Source of the DNA: Eudoraea adriatica DSM 19308
GTDB taxonomy: Bacteria; Bacteroidota; Bacteroidia; Flavobacteriales; Flavobacteriaceae
Direction of reading: 5' to 3'
Assembly: GCF_000382125.1 (NCBI RefSeq)
Contig: NZ_KB907554.1
Span: 41,978 to 105,977 of the forward strand
Length of the DNA: 64,000 nucleotides
Shown one piece after another: positions 9,136 through 18,505 of this stretch. A program made the translations under genes and the position numbers. The notes beneath the pieces are model-generated. The model was not told the DNA's origin, did no database searches, and saw nothing but the letters and a program-made list of their open reading frames with translations. Position 1 is the stretch's first letter; each line of letters opens with the position of its first letter.

Positions 9136-9897
9136 ATGAAGATTGTGCTTTCTCCGGCTAAGTCGCTGGATTTTGAACGTCCTATTCCCACAGTAAACTA
9201 TACACAGCCGGAATTTTTGGACCAGTCAGAAAAACTAAACAGGATATTGGCAAAGAAAAGCCCCAGGTCCCTGACTCGATTAATGGGCATTTCAAATGAC
9301 CTGGCTGAACTAAACTGGGAACGCAATCAAAAATTTTCACGGCCATTTACTCCGGATAATGCCCGCCCGGCTATTTATGCTTTTAATGGGGATGTTTATC
9401 AGGGGTTAGACGCATACAGCATTTCTGAAGACAAATTGGACAAGTTGCAGGATACACTTCGAATCCTTTCAGGTTTCTATGGTATTTTAAGGCCATTAGA
9501 TCTAATACAGCCCTATCGATTAGAGATGGGGACACAATTAAAAATTGGACGGAAAAAAAATCTGTACGAGCTTTGGAAACCTCTTATAACCGATTTTTTA
9601 AACCAGGAACTCGAAGTTGGAGAACTTTTTATTAATCTAGCCAGTAACGAGTATTTTAGTGCTGTGGACACAAAAAAATTAAAAGCAACTATAATTACAC
9701 CGGTATTTAAGGATTGGAAAAACGACAAGCTCAAAGTAATTAGTTTCTTCGCAAAAAAAGCCCGCGGTTCAATGGTGCGCTATATTCTGGATACGGATGC
9801 AAGAACCCTTGAAGACATTAAAGGATTTAACCTGGATGACTATATCTATAGCAAGGAGCATACGTTAAAAGAAAATCAGCCTGTTTTTATTAGATAG
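9136..9897 (+). CDS. yaaA: YaaA family peroxide-stress protein
   Basis: A 253-residue protein of the YaaA/DUF328 family. Recognisable features are the start [14 protein letters not shown], the segment [48 protein letters not shown], and [10 protein letters not shown] followed by [13 protein letters not shown]. In E. coli YaaA limits hydrogen-peroxide damage by lowering free iron and has a DNA-binding fold. It is 97 bp after rluD and probably has its own promoter (a near-consensus TATCTTTA precedes it). Confidence 0.93.
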   Translation: MKIVLSPAKSLDFERPIPTVNYTQPEFLDQSEKLNRILAKKSPRSLTRLMGISNDLAELNWERNQKFSRPFTPDNARPAIYAFNGDVYQGLDAYSISEDKLDKLQDTLRILSGFYGILRPLDLIQPYRLEMGTQLKIGRKKNLYELWKPLITDFLNQELEVGELFINLASNEYFSAVDTKKLKATIITPVFKDWKNDKLKVISFFAKKARGSMVRYILDTDARTLEDIKGFNLDDYIYSKEHTLKENQPVFIR

Positions 9898-9954
9898 AAT
9901 AATTTTCTGAAGCAACCGTTTATATTATGAAGTTCCATTTATAAACAACTTGCA

Positions 9955-10320
9955 ATGAAAAATATTGGTATTGTTTTACTTGCCTTTTTAGTCTTTACAT
10001 TTAGCTGTACAGACAGGGATGATGATGTAGATACCATCAATATCCGTATCAAGAATGATAGTAGTATAAATTTTGACGAGGTACAAGTAAGTACTAACGA
10101 AGAATTGTATACAAATGTGGCGCCAGGTGAATATTCCAATTATCTGGTCTATGAGATCGCTTATCAATATGATTTTGTTGAAATAAAATCAGGAGAGGAA
10201 ACCTATGTATTTCAACCTATAGATTTTGTTGGAGAAATGGAACTTCCCATTGGTTTTTACACCTATAAACTCAGTGTAAATGAGGAGGGCGAAGTAGGGC
10301 TTGAATTCATTGTTGACTAG
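9955..10320 (+). CDS. Small lipoprotein of unknown function
   Basis: A 121-residue protein beginning MKNIGIVLLAFLVFTFSCTD, a type II signal peptide with Cys18. The mature part opens with an acidic run (TDRDDDVD) that resembles the acidic lipoprotein export signals of Bacteroidota, so surface exposure is possible. The rest is predicted beta-rich (INIRIKNDSSINFDEVQVST) and resembles a small beta-sandwich domain; I do not recognise the family. Its last 4 bp overlap the convergent THX gene. Confidence 0.7.
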   Translation: MKNIGIVLLAFLVFTFSCTDRDDDVDTINIRIKNDSSINFDEVQVSTNEELYTNVAPGEYSNYLVYEIAYQYDFVEIKSGEETYVFQPIDFVGEMELPIGFYTYKLSVNEEGEVGLEFIVD

Positions 10321-10445
10321 GTTTTACCTTTCGTCTTTTTTTTCTTTACAACAACGACTTTCGCTTTTGCCTTTTTAGGTCTGCGGGCACCGTATGATTT
10401 ATTGGCAATCTTACCTCTTTTAGTTTTTATATCTCCTTTGCCCAT
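10317..10445 (-). CDS. 30S ribosomal protein THX
   Basis: A 42-residue very basic protein read from the ATG at 10445-10443: it starts MGKGDIKTKRGKIANKSYGA and ends in a lysine-rich tail. The GKGDIKTKRGKIxxxSYGxxRP signature is that of bacterial ribosomal protein bTHX, a small peptide that sits in the head of the 30S subunit. It is too short for usual ORF cut-offs. Its stop codon overlaps the convergent lipoprotein gene by 4 bp. Confidence 0.88.
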   Translation of the reverse strand: MGKGDIKTKRGKIANKSYGARRPKKAKAKVVVVKKKKTKGKT

Positions 10446-10576
10446 TAGTACTATATATTTCTTTCAATTTACGAAATTTGGCATTAAAAAACAATCTGCA
10501 CATTTACATGTGCGCAAAATACTATCTTTATAAAGTAGTTAGATTTAAGAGATTACACCCATAATTAGCATTCAAT

Positions 10577-11245
10577 TTGTTCTTGCATACCCACCCTTAT
10601 AAGCCTTATATATTTCACGATACCACTAAACTCATTGTAGGAACACTACCCCCACCCAGATTCTCTACAGGTGATTTGAAAGATGGAGATGTTGATTTTT
10701 GTTATGGCAGCAGGGACGGCCAGTTGTGGAAAATTTTAGATCAGATTTTTGAATTGAATTTAAAATTCGAAACGACGGGGGAAGCTGTAAAACAGCGAAT
10801 GAATTTTCTTAAAGAGCAAAAATTGGGGATTTGCGATATAGTCGAAAGTGCAGAGCGTTTAAAAGTGGACGCATCCGATTTGGGCATGAATAATGTCACC
10901 CTAAGAAACCTTATTTCTTACCTCGATGAATACAAGAAGGTAGAATGGTTAATTTTTACCGGAGGAAATAGTAAAAATGGACCGGAATATTTTTTTAGAA
11001 AACATATTAAAGAACATGGTTTGAAGTTAAAGCCTATTTCTGAACAAATTCCCCGAGTGCATGAGTTTACCCTTAGCGGGAACTTAAAAAGAACTATCAG
11101 AACCGTTTCTCTTACCGCTCCTTCGGGTTCTGCAAACAGGGCTATCGGTAGTTTTGATACTTATAAAAAGATAAAAGCGTTGAATCCGGGATATACAACT
11201 TTACAGTTCAGAGTAGATCAATACCTTTCTTTTTTCAAGGACTAA
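10577..11245 (+). CDS. Uracil-DNA glycosylase superfamily protein
   Basis: A 222-residue cytosolic protein. Motif 1 is LIVGTLPPPRF, followed by FCYGSRDGQLWKIL; motif 2 is LTAPSGSANRAIGSF near the C-terminus. These are the positions of the water-activating loop, the substrate-stacking aromatic and the DNA-contacting loop in UDG-fold glycosylases (family 6/MUG-like). The usual catalytic Asp or Asn of motif 1 is not evident, so the base specificity and even the activity are uncertain. Translation appears to start at TTG (10577); there is no in-frame ATG nearby. It is divergent from THX with 131 bp between the starts. Confidence 0.7.
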   Translation: MFLHTHPYKPYIFHDTTKLIVGTLPPPRFSTGDLKDGDVDFCYGSRDGQLWKILDQIFELNLKFETTGEAVKQRMNFLKEQKLGICDIVESAERLKVDASDLGMNNVTLRNLISYLDEYKKVEWLIFTGGNSKNGPEYFFRKHIKEHGLKLKPISEQIPRVHEFTLSGNLKRTIRTVSLTAPSGSANRAIGSFDTYKKIKALNPGYTTLQFRVDQYLSFFKD

Positions 11246-11503
11246 AACCCTGCAGTTCACTATAGTCACCTAATGCGGCCAGCATAAAATTCACTTTTAA
11301 ACTGCTTCGTTTTCCAGTTGTAATGTTTGTTTTAGAAAATGGGGTTTATAGCGGGATTTTTGTTGTTTTTTTAATTGGGAAAAATTATTTTGTGATTTGC
11401 CGCTTTAAGGTTTAAAGATTATATTATAATGCGGATATTAGAGGCTTAAAACCAGAATAAAATTCTGGAACTTTAGAGTTCAACAGAACAGTTAATAAAA
11501 TTT

Positions 11504-14050
11504 ATGCATCAGACAGATAGATTAGAAGAATTCAAAAAATCGGTAAAAAATAAATTCTACATTTATAACAGCTTGTTTTTAAATCTGCCCTACCGGGGTA
11601 TTGAAAATGTGGGAATGCTAATTCCGCTTTTATTTGATCAATGCGAAAAAGGGTTAAAATCCGGCAAAAATCCACAGGAAATATTAGATTTATTTTTCCG
11701 GTATTATGCAAATATAGAAACAGAAAAAGAACAAATTGATTTTATGTTCAGCATAATTCAATACGTTGAGCGGCAGGTGGTATTATATGATAGTGTGGAG
11801 GATGCGGCATTTCCGAAATTACATGAACATTCGAGCTCTTTATCCATAAAAGATTACTTTCAATTAGTAAGTAAGAATAAAAGCTGGGAAAAGATTGCAA
11901 AGAAATTATCAAACTTCAGTGCACGAATTGTTTTAACCGCTCACCCGACTCAGTTTTATTCCCCGGCTGTCCTTGATATTATCGAAGAATTGAAATCACT
12001 TATTCTTGAAGATAAGATTAATGATATTGATGTTGTTCTTCAGCAGTTAGGTCTCACATCACTAATAAACACCAAGAAACCAACGCCTTTGGATGAGGCA
12101 AAAAATATTATTTACATCCTTAGAAATGTTTATTATGACGCGGTCGGAGATTTGTTCTCATATATTAAAAGCAATATTGAGAATGATGATTTTGATAACT
12201 ACAACATTATTAAACTTGGGTTTTGGCCGGGAGGGGATAGAGACGGAAATCCATTTGTGACGGCGGAAATTACAAAAGACGTAGCTGATGAGCTCCGCAC
12301 TAATTTAATGAAATGCTATTATAATGATCTTAAAATACTTCGTAAGAAACTTACTTTTAAGGACTCACGACCGGAATTGAATGCTTTAAGAGACAGGCTC
12401 TATATAGCAATGTTCGATCCTGAAAAAGTAGTGAACTATGATGATATCATCAGACCGTTACTAAAAGTACGGGAAATATTGATAGACAAGTACAATTCGC
12501 TCTATCTGAAACAACTTGACGATCTTATTGACAAGGTAAGACTATTCAAAACACATTTTGCAACCCTTGATATTCGTCAGGATCATAGTAAACACAAAGA
12601 GGTAGTTGAAACTATTCTTAAGGTTAATGGCTGCATTAATGCAAGTCTTGATGAACTTGCAGAAAGTGAATTAACGAATTTACTTCTCAATAAAAATTTG
12701 AAATTAGAGGCTAAGGATTATGATGATGAAATTGTAAAAGATACCATTGCGAATATTTCCCAATTAAGAGAAATTCAGAATAAAAATGGTGAGGAAGGTT
12801 GTAACCGTTATATTATTAGCAACTCGGAGGATATCTATTCTGTTCTATTTGTTTATGGTCTTTTCAGATGGTGTGGTTGGGAGAAGGATAATATTACTTT
12901 TGATATTGTTCCGCTTTTTGAAACAATGAACGGTATGGATACTGCGGAGGCTACCATGCAGTCCTTATTTGATTTGCCTGATTACAGTTCACACCTTGAA
13001 CAACGGGGTGGCAAGCAGACCATGATGCTCGGATTCTCTGATGGCACAAAGGATGGTGGCTATTTAAAGGCCAATTGGTCTATTTTGAAAACCAAGGAAG
13101 TTTTGTCAAAAGTTTGTTCTAAAAATGGGATCGATGCAATATTTTTTGATGGCAGGGGGGGGCCACCTGCACGTGGAGGAGGAAAAACACATCGCTTTTA
13201 TGCTGCACAAACCAAGGATATTGCCAATAATGAAATACAATTGACAATTCAGGGCCAGACAATTACAAGTACTTACGGTACTAAGGAACAGTTCATGCAT
13301 AATTCGGAACAGTTATTAACTGCAGGATTGTCTAATAACCTATTTGGAAAAGAAAATATAATTTCAAGGGAATCAAGAAAGTTGATGGAAGAACTCTCTG
13401 ATCTCAGTTTTGCCAAATACGATGAGCTTAAGCAACATGAAAAGTTTATTTCCTATCTCGAAAACAGGAGTACGTTAAAATATTATACTAAAGCCAATAT
13501 TGGAAGCAGGCCGGGAAAAAGGGGGCAAAAAGCCAAATTGGAACTCACTGACCTGAGAGCAATATCCTTTGTGGGGTCCTGGAGCCAGCTCAAACAAAAT
13601 GTACCCGGATATTTTGGTATAGGTACGGCTATTAAAAAACTGAAAGATAAGGGAAGGTTAAGAGAATTGAAAAAACTATTCCGGGAAGTACCGTTCTTTG
13701 AGGCTCTGATGAATAATAGTATGATGTCATTGTCTAAGTGTTATTTTGAATTGACAAGTTATATGAAGGAAGATGAAGAATACGGCGACTTCTGGAATAT
13801 CCTGCATAATGAATATCTGTTATCCAAAGAGATGTTATTGCTTGTCAGTGGTTCCAAAATTCTAATGGAAAATGAAGCTGTGTCAAGAGAATCAATTAGG
13901 ATACGGGAAAATATTGTATTGCCGCTCCTGGTAATTCAACAATATGCCTTACATCAGATTAGTGAGAATTCCGCTAATAAAGCACTTTATGAAAAGATAG
14001 TTACGCGTTCTTTATATGGCAATATTAATGCCAGTAGAAATTCTGCGTAA
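11504..14050 (+). CDS. ppc: Phosphoenolpyruvate carboxylase, divergent Bacteroidota type
   Basis: An 848-residue enzyme that carboxylates PEP to oxaloacetate, replenishing the TCA cycle. The catalytic His is in VLTAHPTQF (usual TAHPTE), the Mg/PEP-binding region is GFWPGGDRDGNPF, the glycine-rich loop is FFDGRGGPPARGGGKTHRF and a further conserved segment is GQTITSTYGTKEQ. The C-terminus ends RNSA, whereas classical enzymes end (Q/R)NTG. All three catalytic regions are therefore present but altered, which marks a separate subfamily. The gene stands alone between a 258-bp upstream gap and the convergent M20 peptidase. Confidence 0.92.
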   Translation: MHQTDRLEEFKKSVKNKFYIYNSLFLNLPYRGIENVGMLIPLLFDQCEKGLKSGKNPQEILDLFFRYYANIETEKEQIDFMFSIIQYVERQVVLYDSVEDAAFPKLHEHSSSLSIKDYFQLVSKNKSWEKIAKKLSNFSARIVLTAHPTQFYSPAVLDIIEELKSLILEDKINDIDVVLQQLGLTSLINTKKPTPLDEAKNIIYILRNVYYDAVGDLFSYIKSNIENDDFDNYNIIKLGFWPGGDRDGNPFVTAEITKDVADELRTNLMKCYYNDLKILRKKLTFKDSRPELNALRDRLYIAMFDPEKVVNYDDIIRPLLKVREILIDKYNSLYLKQLDDLIDKVRLFKTHFATLDIRQDHSKHKEVVETILKVNGCINASLDELAESELTNLLLNKNLKLEAKDYDDEIVKDTIANISQLREIQNKNGEEGCNRYIISNSEDIYSVLFVYGLFRWCGWEKDNITFDIVPLFETMNGMDTAEATMQSLFDLPDYSSHLEQRGGKQTMMLGFSDGTKDGGYLKANWSILKTKEVLSKVCSKNGIDAIFFDGRGGPPARGGGKTHRFYAAQTKDIANNEIQLTIQGQTITSTYGTKEQFMHNSEQLLTAGLSNNLFGKENIISRESRKLMEELSDLSFAKYDELKQHEKFISYLENRSTLKYYTKANIGSRPGKRGQKAKLELTDLRAISFVGSWSQLKQNVPGYFGIGTAIKKLKDKGRLRELKKLFREVPFFEALMNNSMMSLSKCYFELTSYMKEDEEYGDFWNILHNEYLLSKEMLLLVSGSKILMENEAVSRESIRIRENIVLPLLVIQQYALHQISENSANKALYEKIVTRSLYGNINASRNSA

Positions 14051-14126
14051 CTTGGGTATGCAGCCAGGCTATGCTGTTTTTTAGAGCGTAAAACATATTT
14101 TTCCAACAGAAGTCCAGGAAATCAAT

Positions 14127-15620
14127 TTATTGCATTTTAGTACTCATAATTGCGTAAAAAGCTTCTATACCGTATGCAATCTGACCAATTTTTAGATTTT
14201 CATTTGGGCTGTGCTGATTATTATCCGGATTCACAAGAGGGACAAGAAAAGCAGGAATCTTAAGTTCATTAATAAAAGGAGCGATTGGAACAGTGCCACC
14301 CATGATCCTTATTTGTACGACATCTTCTGAAAATGTTTTTTTAAATGTATCTACCAGAAAATTTCCATACATATTGTCCAAATCTGTCCTGAATGCATCT
14401 GTTACTGTACCCTCAGTAATGGTTATGATTTTGTTGTGCTTCATTCTTTGAGTGACATCCGGCACTTCAGCCATCACATAAAACCCTTCATTTTCGATAT
14501 GTTCTTTGACAATGTTTTTCAAATGATTCCCATCTGTTTCAGGAACCAGCCTGAGATCTATTTCAGCAGTGGCACTTTCAGGTACTATGGTGCGTACTTT
14601 CTCACCAACCCATCCAGAAGCAAGGCCCCTGATATTCAATGATGGATATTGTAAGGCTTCCTGATAAAAAGAACCCACTTTCTCGGGTTGCTTAATAGCC
14701 AGGTGGGTATTGATTGCAGCGGCATCGTCCGGTACACTGCGCAATATGTTTTTTGTTGATTCATCTATAGTAATTCCATCATAGTAGCCGTCAATCAGTA
14801 CCCTGCCATCCTTGTCTTTCATGCTGGCCAATAGCCCTGCCAATTGAAACCCGGGATTAGGGGCATAGTTGCCATAGTGGCCACTATGTTGGGGATTTAT
14901 AGGCCCATAGGTGGTAAGCGTTAATGTAGTTATTCCTCTGGCACCATATGCAATAGTTGGTTTGCCGGAAGCATGTACAGGACCATCTGAAATGATCAAA
15001 AAATCTGCTTCTAACAATTCTCGATATTCTTTTACTGCCTTTGGCAGGGGGGCGCTACTTTTTTCCTCTTCTCCGTCCAGGATTACTTTTATGTTAAATG
15101 GAATTTCCACCTTGTTTTTCGTCAAAAGGTCTATGGTATTGAGGAACATAACTATTGGCCCTTTGTCGTCCGAAGTAGAACGGCCAAAAAGACGCCAATC
15201 ATAATTCACATCTTCCTTTAAATCATCAAATGACAGCGTTTTCCACCCATCATTTTCCTTTGCTTTGAGTTCTACTTTATAAGGATCTGGTTGATCCCAT
15301 TTGGATGGATCCACAGACTGTCCGTCGAAATGCATATAAAAGAGAATTGTTGGCTTGTCGTCTTCCATAGGAAGGGCTGCAAAAAAAAGCGACTCCCCTT
15401 CGGTAGGCAGTACAGAGGAATTAAAGCCCCTCTCATTAAATTTTTGAGTTAACCATGAAAGATTTCTGTTGATATCTGAATGATCTAAAGCATCGTTGGG
15501 GATGGCTATAAACTCCCTTAGCTCATCTATAGTTTGCCGCACCTGAGATTTAATTTCAGAATCCTGTGCATTGTTACTCCAAAATGTAAAAAATAACAAT
15601 AGGGCTATTAATTTTTTCAT
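14127..15620 (-). CDS. Exported M20-family metallopeptidase
   Basis: A 497-residue protein with signal peptide MKKLIALLLFFTFWSNNAQ. The M20 metal-binding sites are visible: FYMHFDGQSVD (His, catalytic Asp), the bridging Asp in RSTSDDKGP, the catalytic Glu pair in LDGEEEKSS, and a later His in HYGNYAPNP/QHSPNEN. M20 enzymes are two-zinc dipeptidases or deacylases. The signal peptide puts it in the periplasm, where it may process peptides. It lies 40 bp after the last gene of the trp operon on the same strand; the gap is small enough for partial readthrough. Confidence 0.88.
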   Translation of the reverse strand: MKKLIALLLFFTFWSNNAQDSEIKSQVRQTIDELREFIAIPNDALDHSDINRNLSWLTQKFNERGFNSSVLPTEGESLFFAALPMEDDKPTILFYMHFDGQSVDPSKWDQPDPYKVELKAKENDGWKTLSFDDLKEDVNYDWRLFGRSTSDDKGPIVMFLNTIDLLTKNKVEIPFNIKVILDGEEEKSSAPLPKAVKEYRELLEADFLIISDGPVHASGKPTIAYGARGITTLTLTTYGPINPQHSGHYGNYAPNPGFQLAGLLASMKDKDGRVLIDGYYDGITIDESTKNILRSVPDDAAAINTHLAIKQPEKVGSFYQEALQYPSLNIRGLASGWVGEKVRTIVPESATAEIDLRLVPETDGNHLKNIVKEHIENEGFYVMAEVPDVTQRMKHNKIITITEGTVTDAFRTDLDNMYGNFLVDTFKKTFSEDVVQIRIMGGTVPIAPFINELKIPAFLVPLVNPDNNQHSPNENLKIGQIAYGIEAFYAIMSTKMQ

Positions 15621-15660
15621 ATAGTCATGTGAGTTGATAAAGATTTAAAAATAGCAATTT

Positions 15661-15885
15661 CTATGCGTTGCGCAAATGCTTAAGCTTTAAAATAAATAAG
15701 CGAAACAAAAGCAAAAATGGAAATCCATGTAAAACAAGATCAAACCAATCTATGGGTTTCATGCCAATGCCTCCTCCTAAAACCCATTTTAGTTTACCCC
15801 AAATATGAGGTTCCGGGAAAAATGGAGCCAACCCCAGGGTTAAACACAATAAGATTACAATTTTCCAATTGTTAATTATACTCAT
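15661..15885 (-). CDS. Small conserved-looking membrane protein at the end of the trp operon
   Basis: A 74-residue protein with two hydrophobic segments (about residues 8-25, WKIVILLCLTLGLAPFF, and 46-66, WFDLVLHGFPFLLLFRLF) and a basic C-terminus. Its ATG overlaps the trpA stop by 4 bp, so it is translationally coupled to the tryptophan operon. I recall similar short flavobacterial proteins being labelled as RND transporter fragments, but it has no RND features. A role in tryptophan metabolism or transport is only suggested by position. Confidence 0.7.
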   Translation of the reverse strand: MSIINNWKIVILLCLTLGLAPFFPEPHIWGKLKWVLGGGIGMKPIDWFDLVLHGFPFLLLFRLFILKLKHLRNA

Positions 15886-16655
15886 GATAATGGTTTAATT
15901 GTTTTTATAAAATCCGGGATTCCCTCTGTGCCGTTTTGTGATAACATCTTTATAAAAGCTGAGCCTATGATAGCTCCTTTAGCCGTCTTTGTAGCCTGTT
16001 CGAAAGTCGATGCATTACTTATGCCAAAACCTACTATTTGCGGGTTTTTAAGATTCATTCCGGCAATCCTCCTGAAGTAAGCATCCTGCTCTTCTCCAAA
16101 TCCTTGTTTAGCTCCTGTAGTACTTGCTGAACTTACCATATAAATGAATCCATCGGAGGCTCTGTCAATTTGTCTAATCCGTGAATCACTCGTCTGGGGG
16201 GTTATCAGGAATATATTTATCAATCCGTATTTTTTAAAAATAGGCTCATAATCCTCCTGATAAACATCCAGCGGTAAATCGGGCAGGATAAGTCCATCTA
16301 TACCTGTCTCCTTACATTTTTTACAAAAATTCTCCACACCATACTGCAAGACAGGATTAAAATACCCCATTATGACAAGCGGTATTGAAACTGTTTTTCT
16401 TATTTCCTTTAATTGATCAAAAAGCAAATCTGTTCCCATGCCATTTTTTAAAGCTATTGTGGAACTTTTCTGAATGGTGGGCCCATCTGCCAAAGGATCA
16501 CTGAATGGTAAGCCTATTTCAATCATATCCACACCGCTTTTTTCCAAATCCTCAATAATAGGTACCGTGTCATTTAGGTTGGGATAACCGGCAGAGAAGT
16601 AAATGGAAAGCAGTTTTTTGTCTTCTTCCAGCTTTTTTTGTATTCTGTTTTTCAT
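15882..16655 (-). CDS. trpA: Tryptophan synthase alpha chain
   Basis: A 257-residue TIM-barrel enzyme that cleaves indole-3-glycerol phosphate to indole and glyceraldehyde 3-phosphate. The catalytic Glu is in DMIEIGLPFSDPLADGPTIQ and the catalytic Asp in LILPDLPLD; the phosphate-binding region GFGISNAST is present. It works as an alpha2beta2 complex with TrpB, encoded 13 bp upstream. Confidence 0.97.
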   Translation of the reverse strand: MKNRIQKKLEEDKKLLSIYFSAGYPNLNDTVPIIEDLEKSGVDMIEIGLPFSDPLADGPTIQKSSTIALKNGMGTDLLFDQLKEIRKTVSIPLVIMGYFNPVLQYGVENFCKKCKETGIDGLILPDLPLDVYQEDYEPIFKKYGLINIFLITPQTSDSRIRQIDRASDGFIYMVSSASTTGAKQGFGEEQDAYFRRIAGMNLKNPQIVGFGISNASTFEQATKTAKGAIIGSAFIKMLSQNGTEGIPDFIKTIKPLS

Positions 16656-16668
16656 TTTATGGGAACCA

Positions 16669-17850
16669 TTATAATTTGAAATAATCTATATAAGTCTGCA
16701 AATCTTTATCACCTCTTCCTGAGAGGTTTATGACGACAATATCGTCTTTTTTAAATTTTCTGTGATTAAAAATGGCGAAGGCATGAGATGTCTCTATGGC
16801 CGGTATAATACCCTCTAACTGGGAAACGACTAATCCTGCCTCCATGGCTTCGTCATCGGTAACTGAAATAAATTCACCTCGCCCGGAGGTGTAAAGATGT
16901 GCATGCATAGGGCCGACGCCAGGATAATCCAATCCCGCAGAAATAGAATATGGTTCGGTTATCTGACCATCTTGAGTTTGCATGAGCAGGGTTTTGCTTC
17001 CGTGAATAATTCCTACTTTACCCAGGGCAGAAGTTGCCGCACTTTCTCCGGAATGAACTCCTTTGCCGGCCGCCTCCACGGCAATAATACCAACATCATT
17101 ATTATCCAGATAATGATAATAAGCGCCTGCAGCGTTACTTCCGCCACCCACGCAAGCCACAACATAATCAGGGTTGGGTGTACCTTCTTTTTCCATTAAC
17201 TGCGACTGTATTTCCTCTGATATTACAGATTGAAATCTGGCAACCATATCCGGGTAGGGGTGAGGACCAACAACGGAACCTATAATATAATGGGTATTTA
17301 CAGGATTATTAATCCAGTCGCGTATAGCTTCATTTGTCGCATCCTTAAGCGTCCTGCTGCCTGATAAGGCAGACCTTACTTCGGCACCCAACATTTTCAT
17401 TCTGGCAACATTTGGTGCCTGACGTGCAATATCTATTTCGCCCATGTAAACTACACACTCAATACCCATAAGTGCACAAACCGTAGCGGTAGCTACCCCG
17501 TGCTGCCCGGCGCCGGTTTCTGCAATAATTCTTGTTTTGCCGAGTCTTTTAGCCATTAATATTTGTCCTATGGTATTATTGACCTTATGGGCACCTGTAT
17601 GACATAAGTCTTCCCTTTTCAGGTAAATCTTTGTTTTATATTTATCTGAAAGGCGATTGGCAAAATAGAGCGGGGTTGGCCTTCCTACATAGTCTTTTAA
17701 TAATGCCTTGAATTCTTTAATGAAAGATGGTTCTTCCATAATCCGAATATAGTTTTGTCGAAGCTCTTCAGTGTTGGGGTAAAGCATTTCAGGGATAAAT
17801 GCTCCCCCAAACTGTCCGTAATAGCCTTTTTCATTTGCATGATAAGTCAT
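16669..17850 (-). CDS. trpB: Tryptophan synthase beta chain
   Basis: A 393-residue PLP enzyme that condenses indole with serine to give tryptophan. The PLP lysine is in [13 protein letters not shown], the phosphate-binding glycine loop is [10 protein letters not shown], and the monovalent-cation/C-terminal segment is [10 protein letters not shown]. The start [16 protein letters not shown] and the length are typical of TrpB1. It lies 10 bp after trpF. Confidence 0.97.
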   Translation of the reverse strand: MTYHANEKGYYGQFGGAFIPEMLYPNTEELRQNYIRIMEEPSFIKEFKALLKDYVGRPTPLYFANRLSDKYKTKIYLKREDLCHTGAHKVNNTIGQILMAKRLGKTRIIAETGAGQHGVATATVCALMGIECVVYMGEIDIARQAPNVARMKMLGAEVRSALSGSRTLKDATNEAIRDWINNPVNTHYIIGSVVGPHPYPDMVARFQSVISEEIQSQLMEKEGTPNPDYVVACVGGGSNAAGAYYHYLDNNDVGIIAVEAAGKGVHSGESAATSALGKVGIIHGSKTLLMQTQDGQITEPYSISAGLDYPGVGPMHAHLYTSGRGEFISVTDDEAMEAGLVVSQLEGIIPAIETSHAFAIFNHRKFKKDDIVVINLSGRGDKDLQTYIDYFKL

Positions 17851-17860
17851 ATTTCAATAT

Positions 17861-18505
17861 TTATGATGAGTTGGTTTCTAACAAACGATTCTTGAATTCC
17901 TTTAATTTATCTATATCCTTAAGGCCAGGAGATTTTTCAAATTTGCTGTTGACATCAATAGCGTAGCAAAATTTAGATTCTTCTTTTTGAAGAAATTCCA
18001 AAACACTATCGAGTTCCTCAGGTCCTATTCCACCACTAAGGAAATACGGCTTTTTTGATGGATATCCCTTTAGGACTTCCCAATTAAACTGATATCCATT
18101 GCCACCGGGTAATTTACCCTTTGTATCAAACAAAAAGAAATCAGCCGACTGCTCGTATGCATCAAGTTGTGAAAAATCAAAGCTGTCCTTTATGCTAAAT
18201 ACCTTGATGATATCAATCCTTCTATTTTGTTTTTCAAATTGCACTTTTAGATTTGCACAGAATTCTGGAGATTCATTCCCATGCAATTGTATCGCATTTA
18301 ATGCAAATTCTCTGGTGCGATCCGAAATTATATTGGTATTCGCATCAACAAATACCCCAACTTTACAAATTGTTTCAGGTAATTCGGGAATAGTTCCGTC
18401 AAAAAAGCGTTTGGAAGGCTCCCAAAATATAAACCCAAGGAGATCGGGCTGTAATTTTGCAACCTCCGCTATATTGTGGTTCATTCCACAGATCTTCAAT
18501 TTCAT
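17861..18505 (-). CDS. trpF: Phosphoribosylanthranilate isomerase
   Basis: A 214-residue TIM-barrel enzyme of the third tryptophan-specific step (Amadori rearrangement of phosphoribosylanthranilate). The N-terminal KICGMNH contains the catalytic Cys, the catalytic Asp is in VGVFVDA, and the phosphate-binding segments FLSGGIGPEEL and DVNSKFEKSPGLKD are clear. Its start overlaps the trpC stop by 4 bp, so the two are translationally coupled and encoded as separate proteins rather than the fused form of E. coli. Confidence 0.96.
   Translation of the reverse strand: MKLKICGMNHNIAEVAKLQPDLLGFIFWEPSKRFFDGTIPELPETICKVGVFVDANTNIISDRTREFALNAIQLHGNESPEFCANLKVQFEKQNRRIDIIKVFSIKDSFDFSQLDAYEQSADFFLFDTKGKLPGGNGYQFNWEVLKGYPSKKPYFLSGGIGPEELDSVLEFLQKEESKFCYAIDVNSKFEKSPGLKDIDKLKEFKNRLLETNSS

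Noticed and set aside
10498..10513. GCACAT-TTAC-ATGTGC inverted repeat between THX and the UDG-like gene
   Set aside because: Only 6-bp arms, no T-run, and no regulator nearby; too weak to call an operator or terminator.
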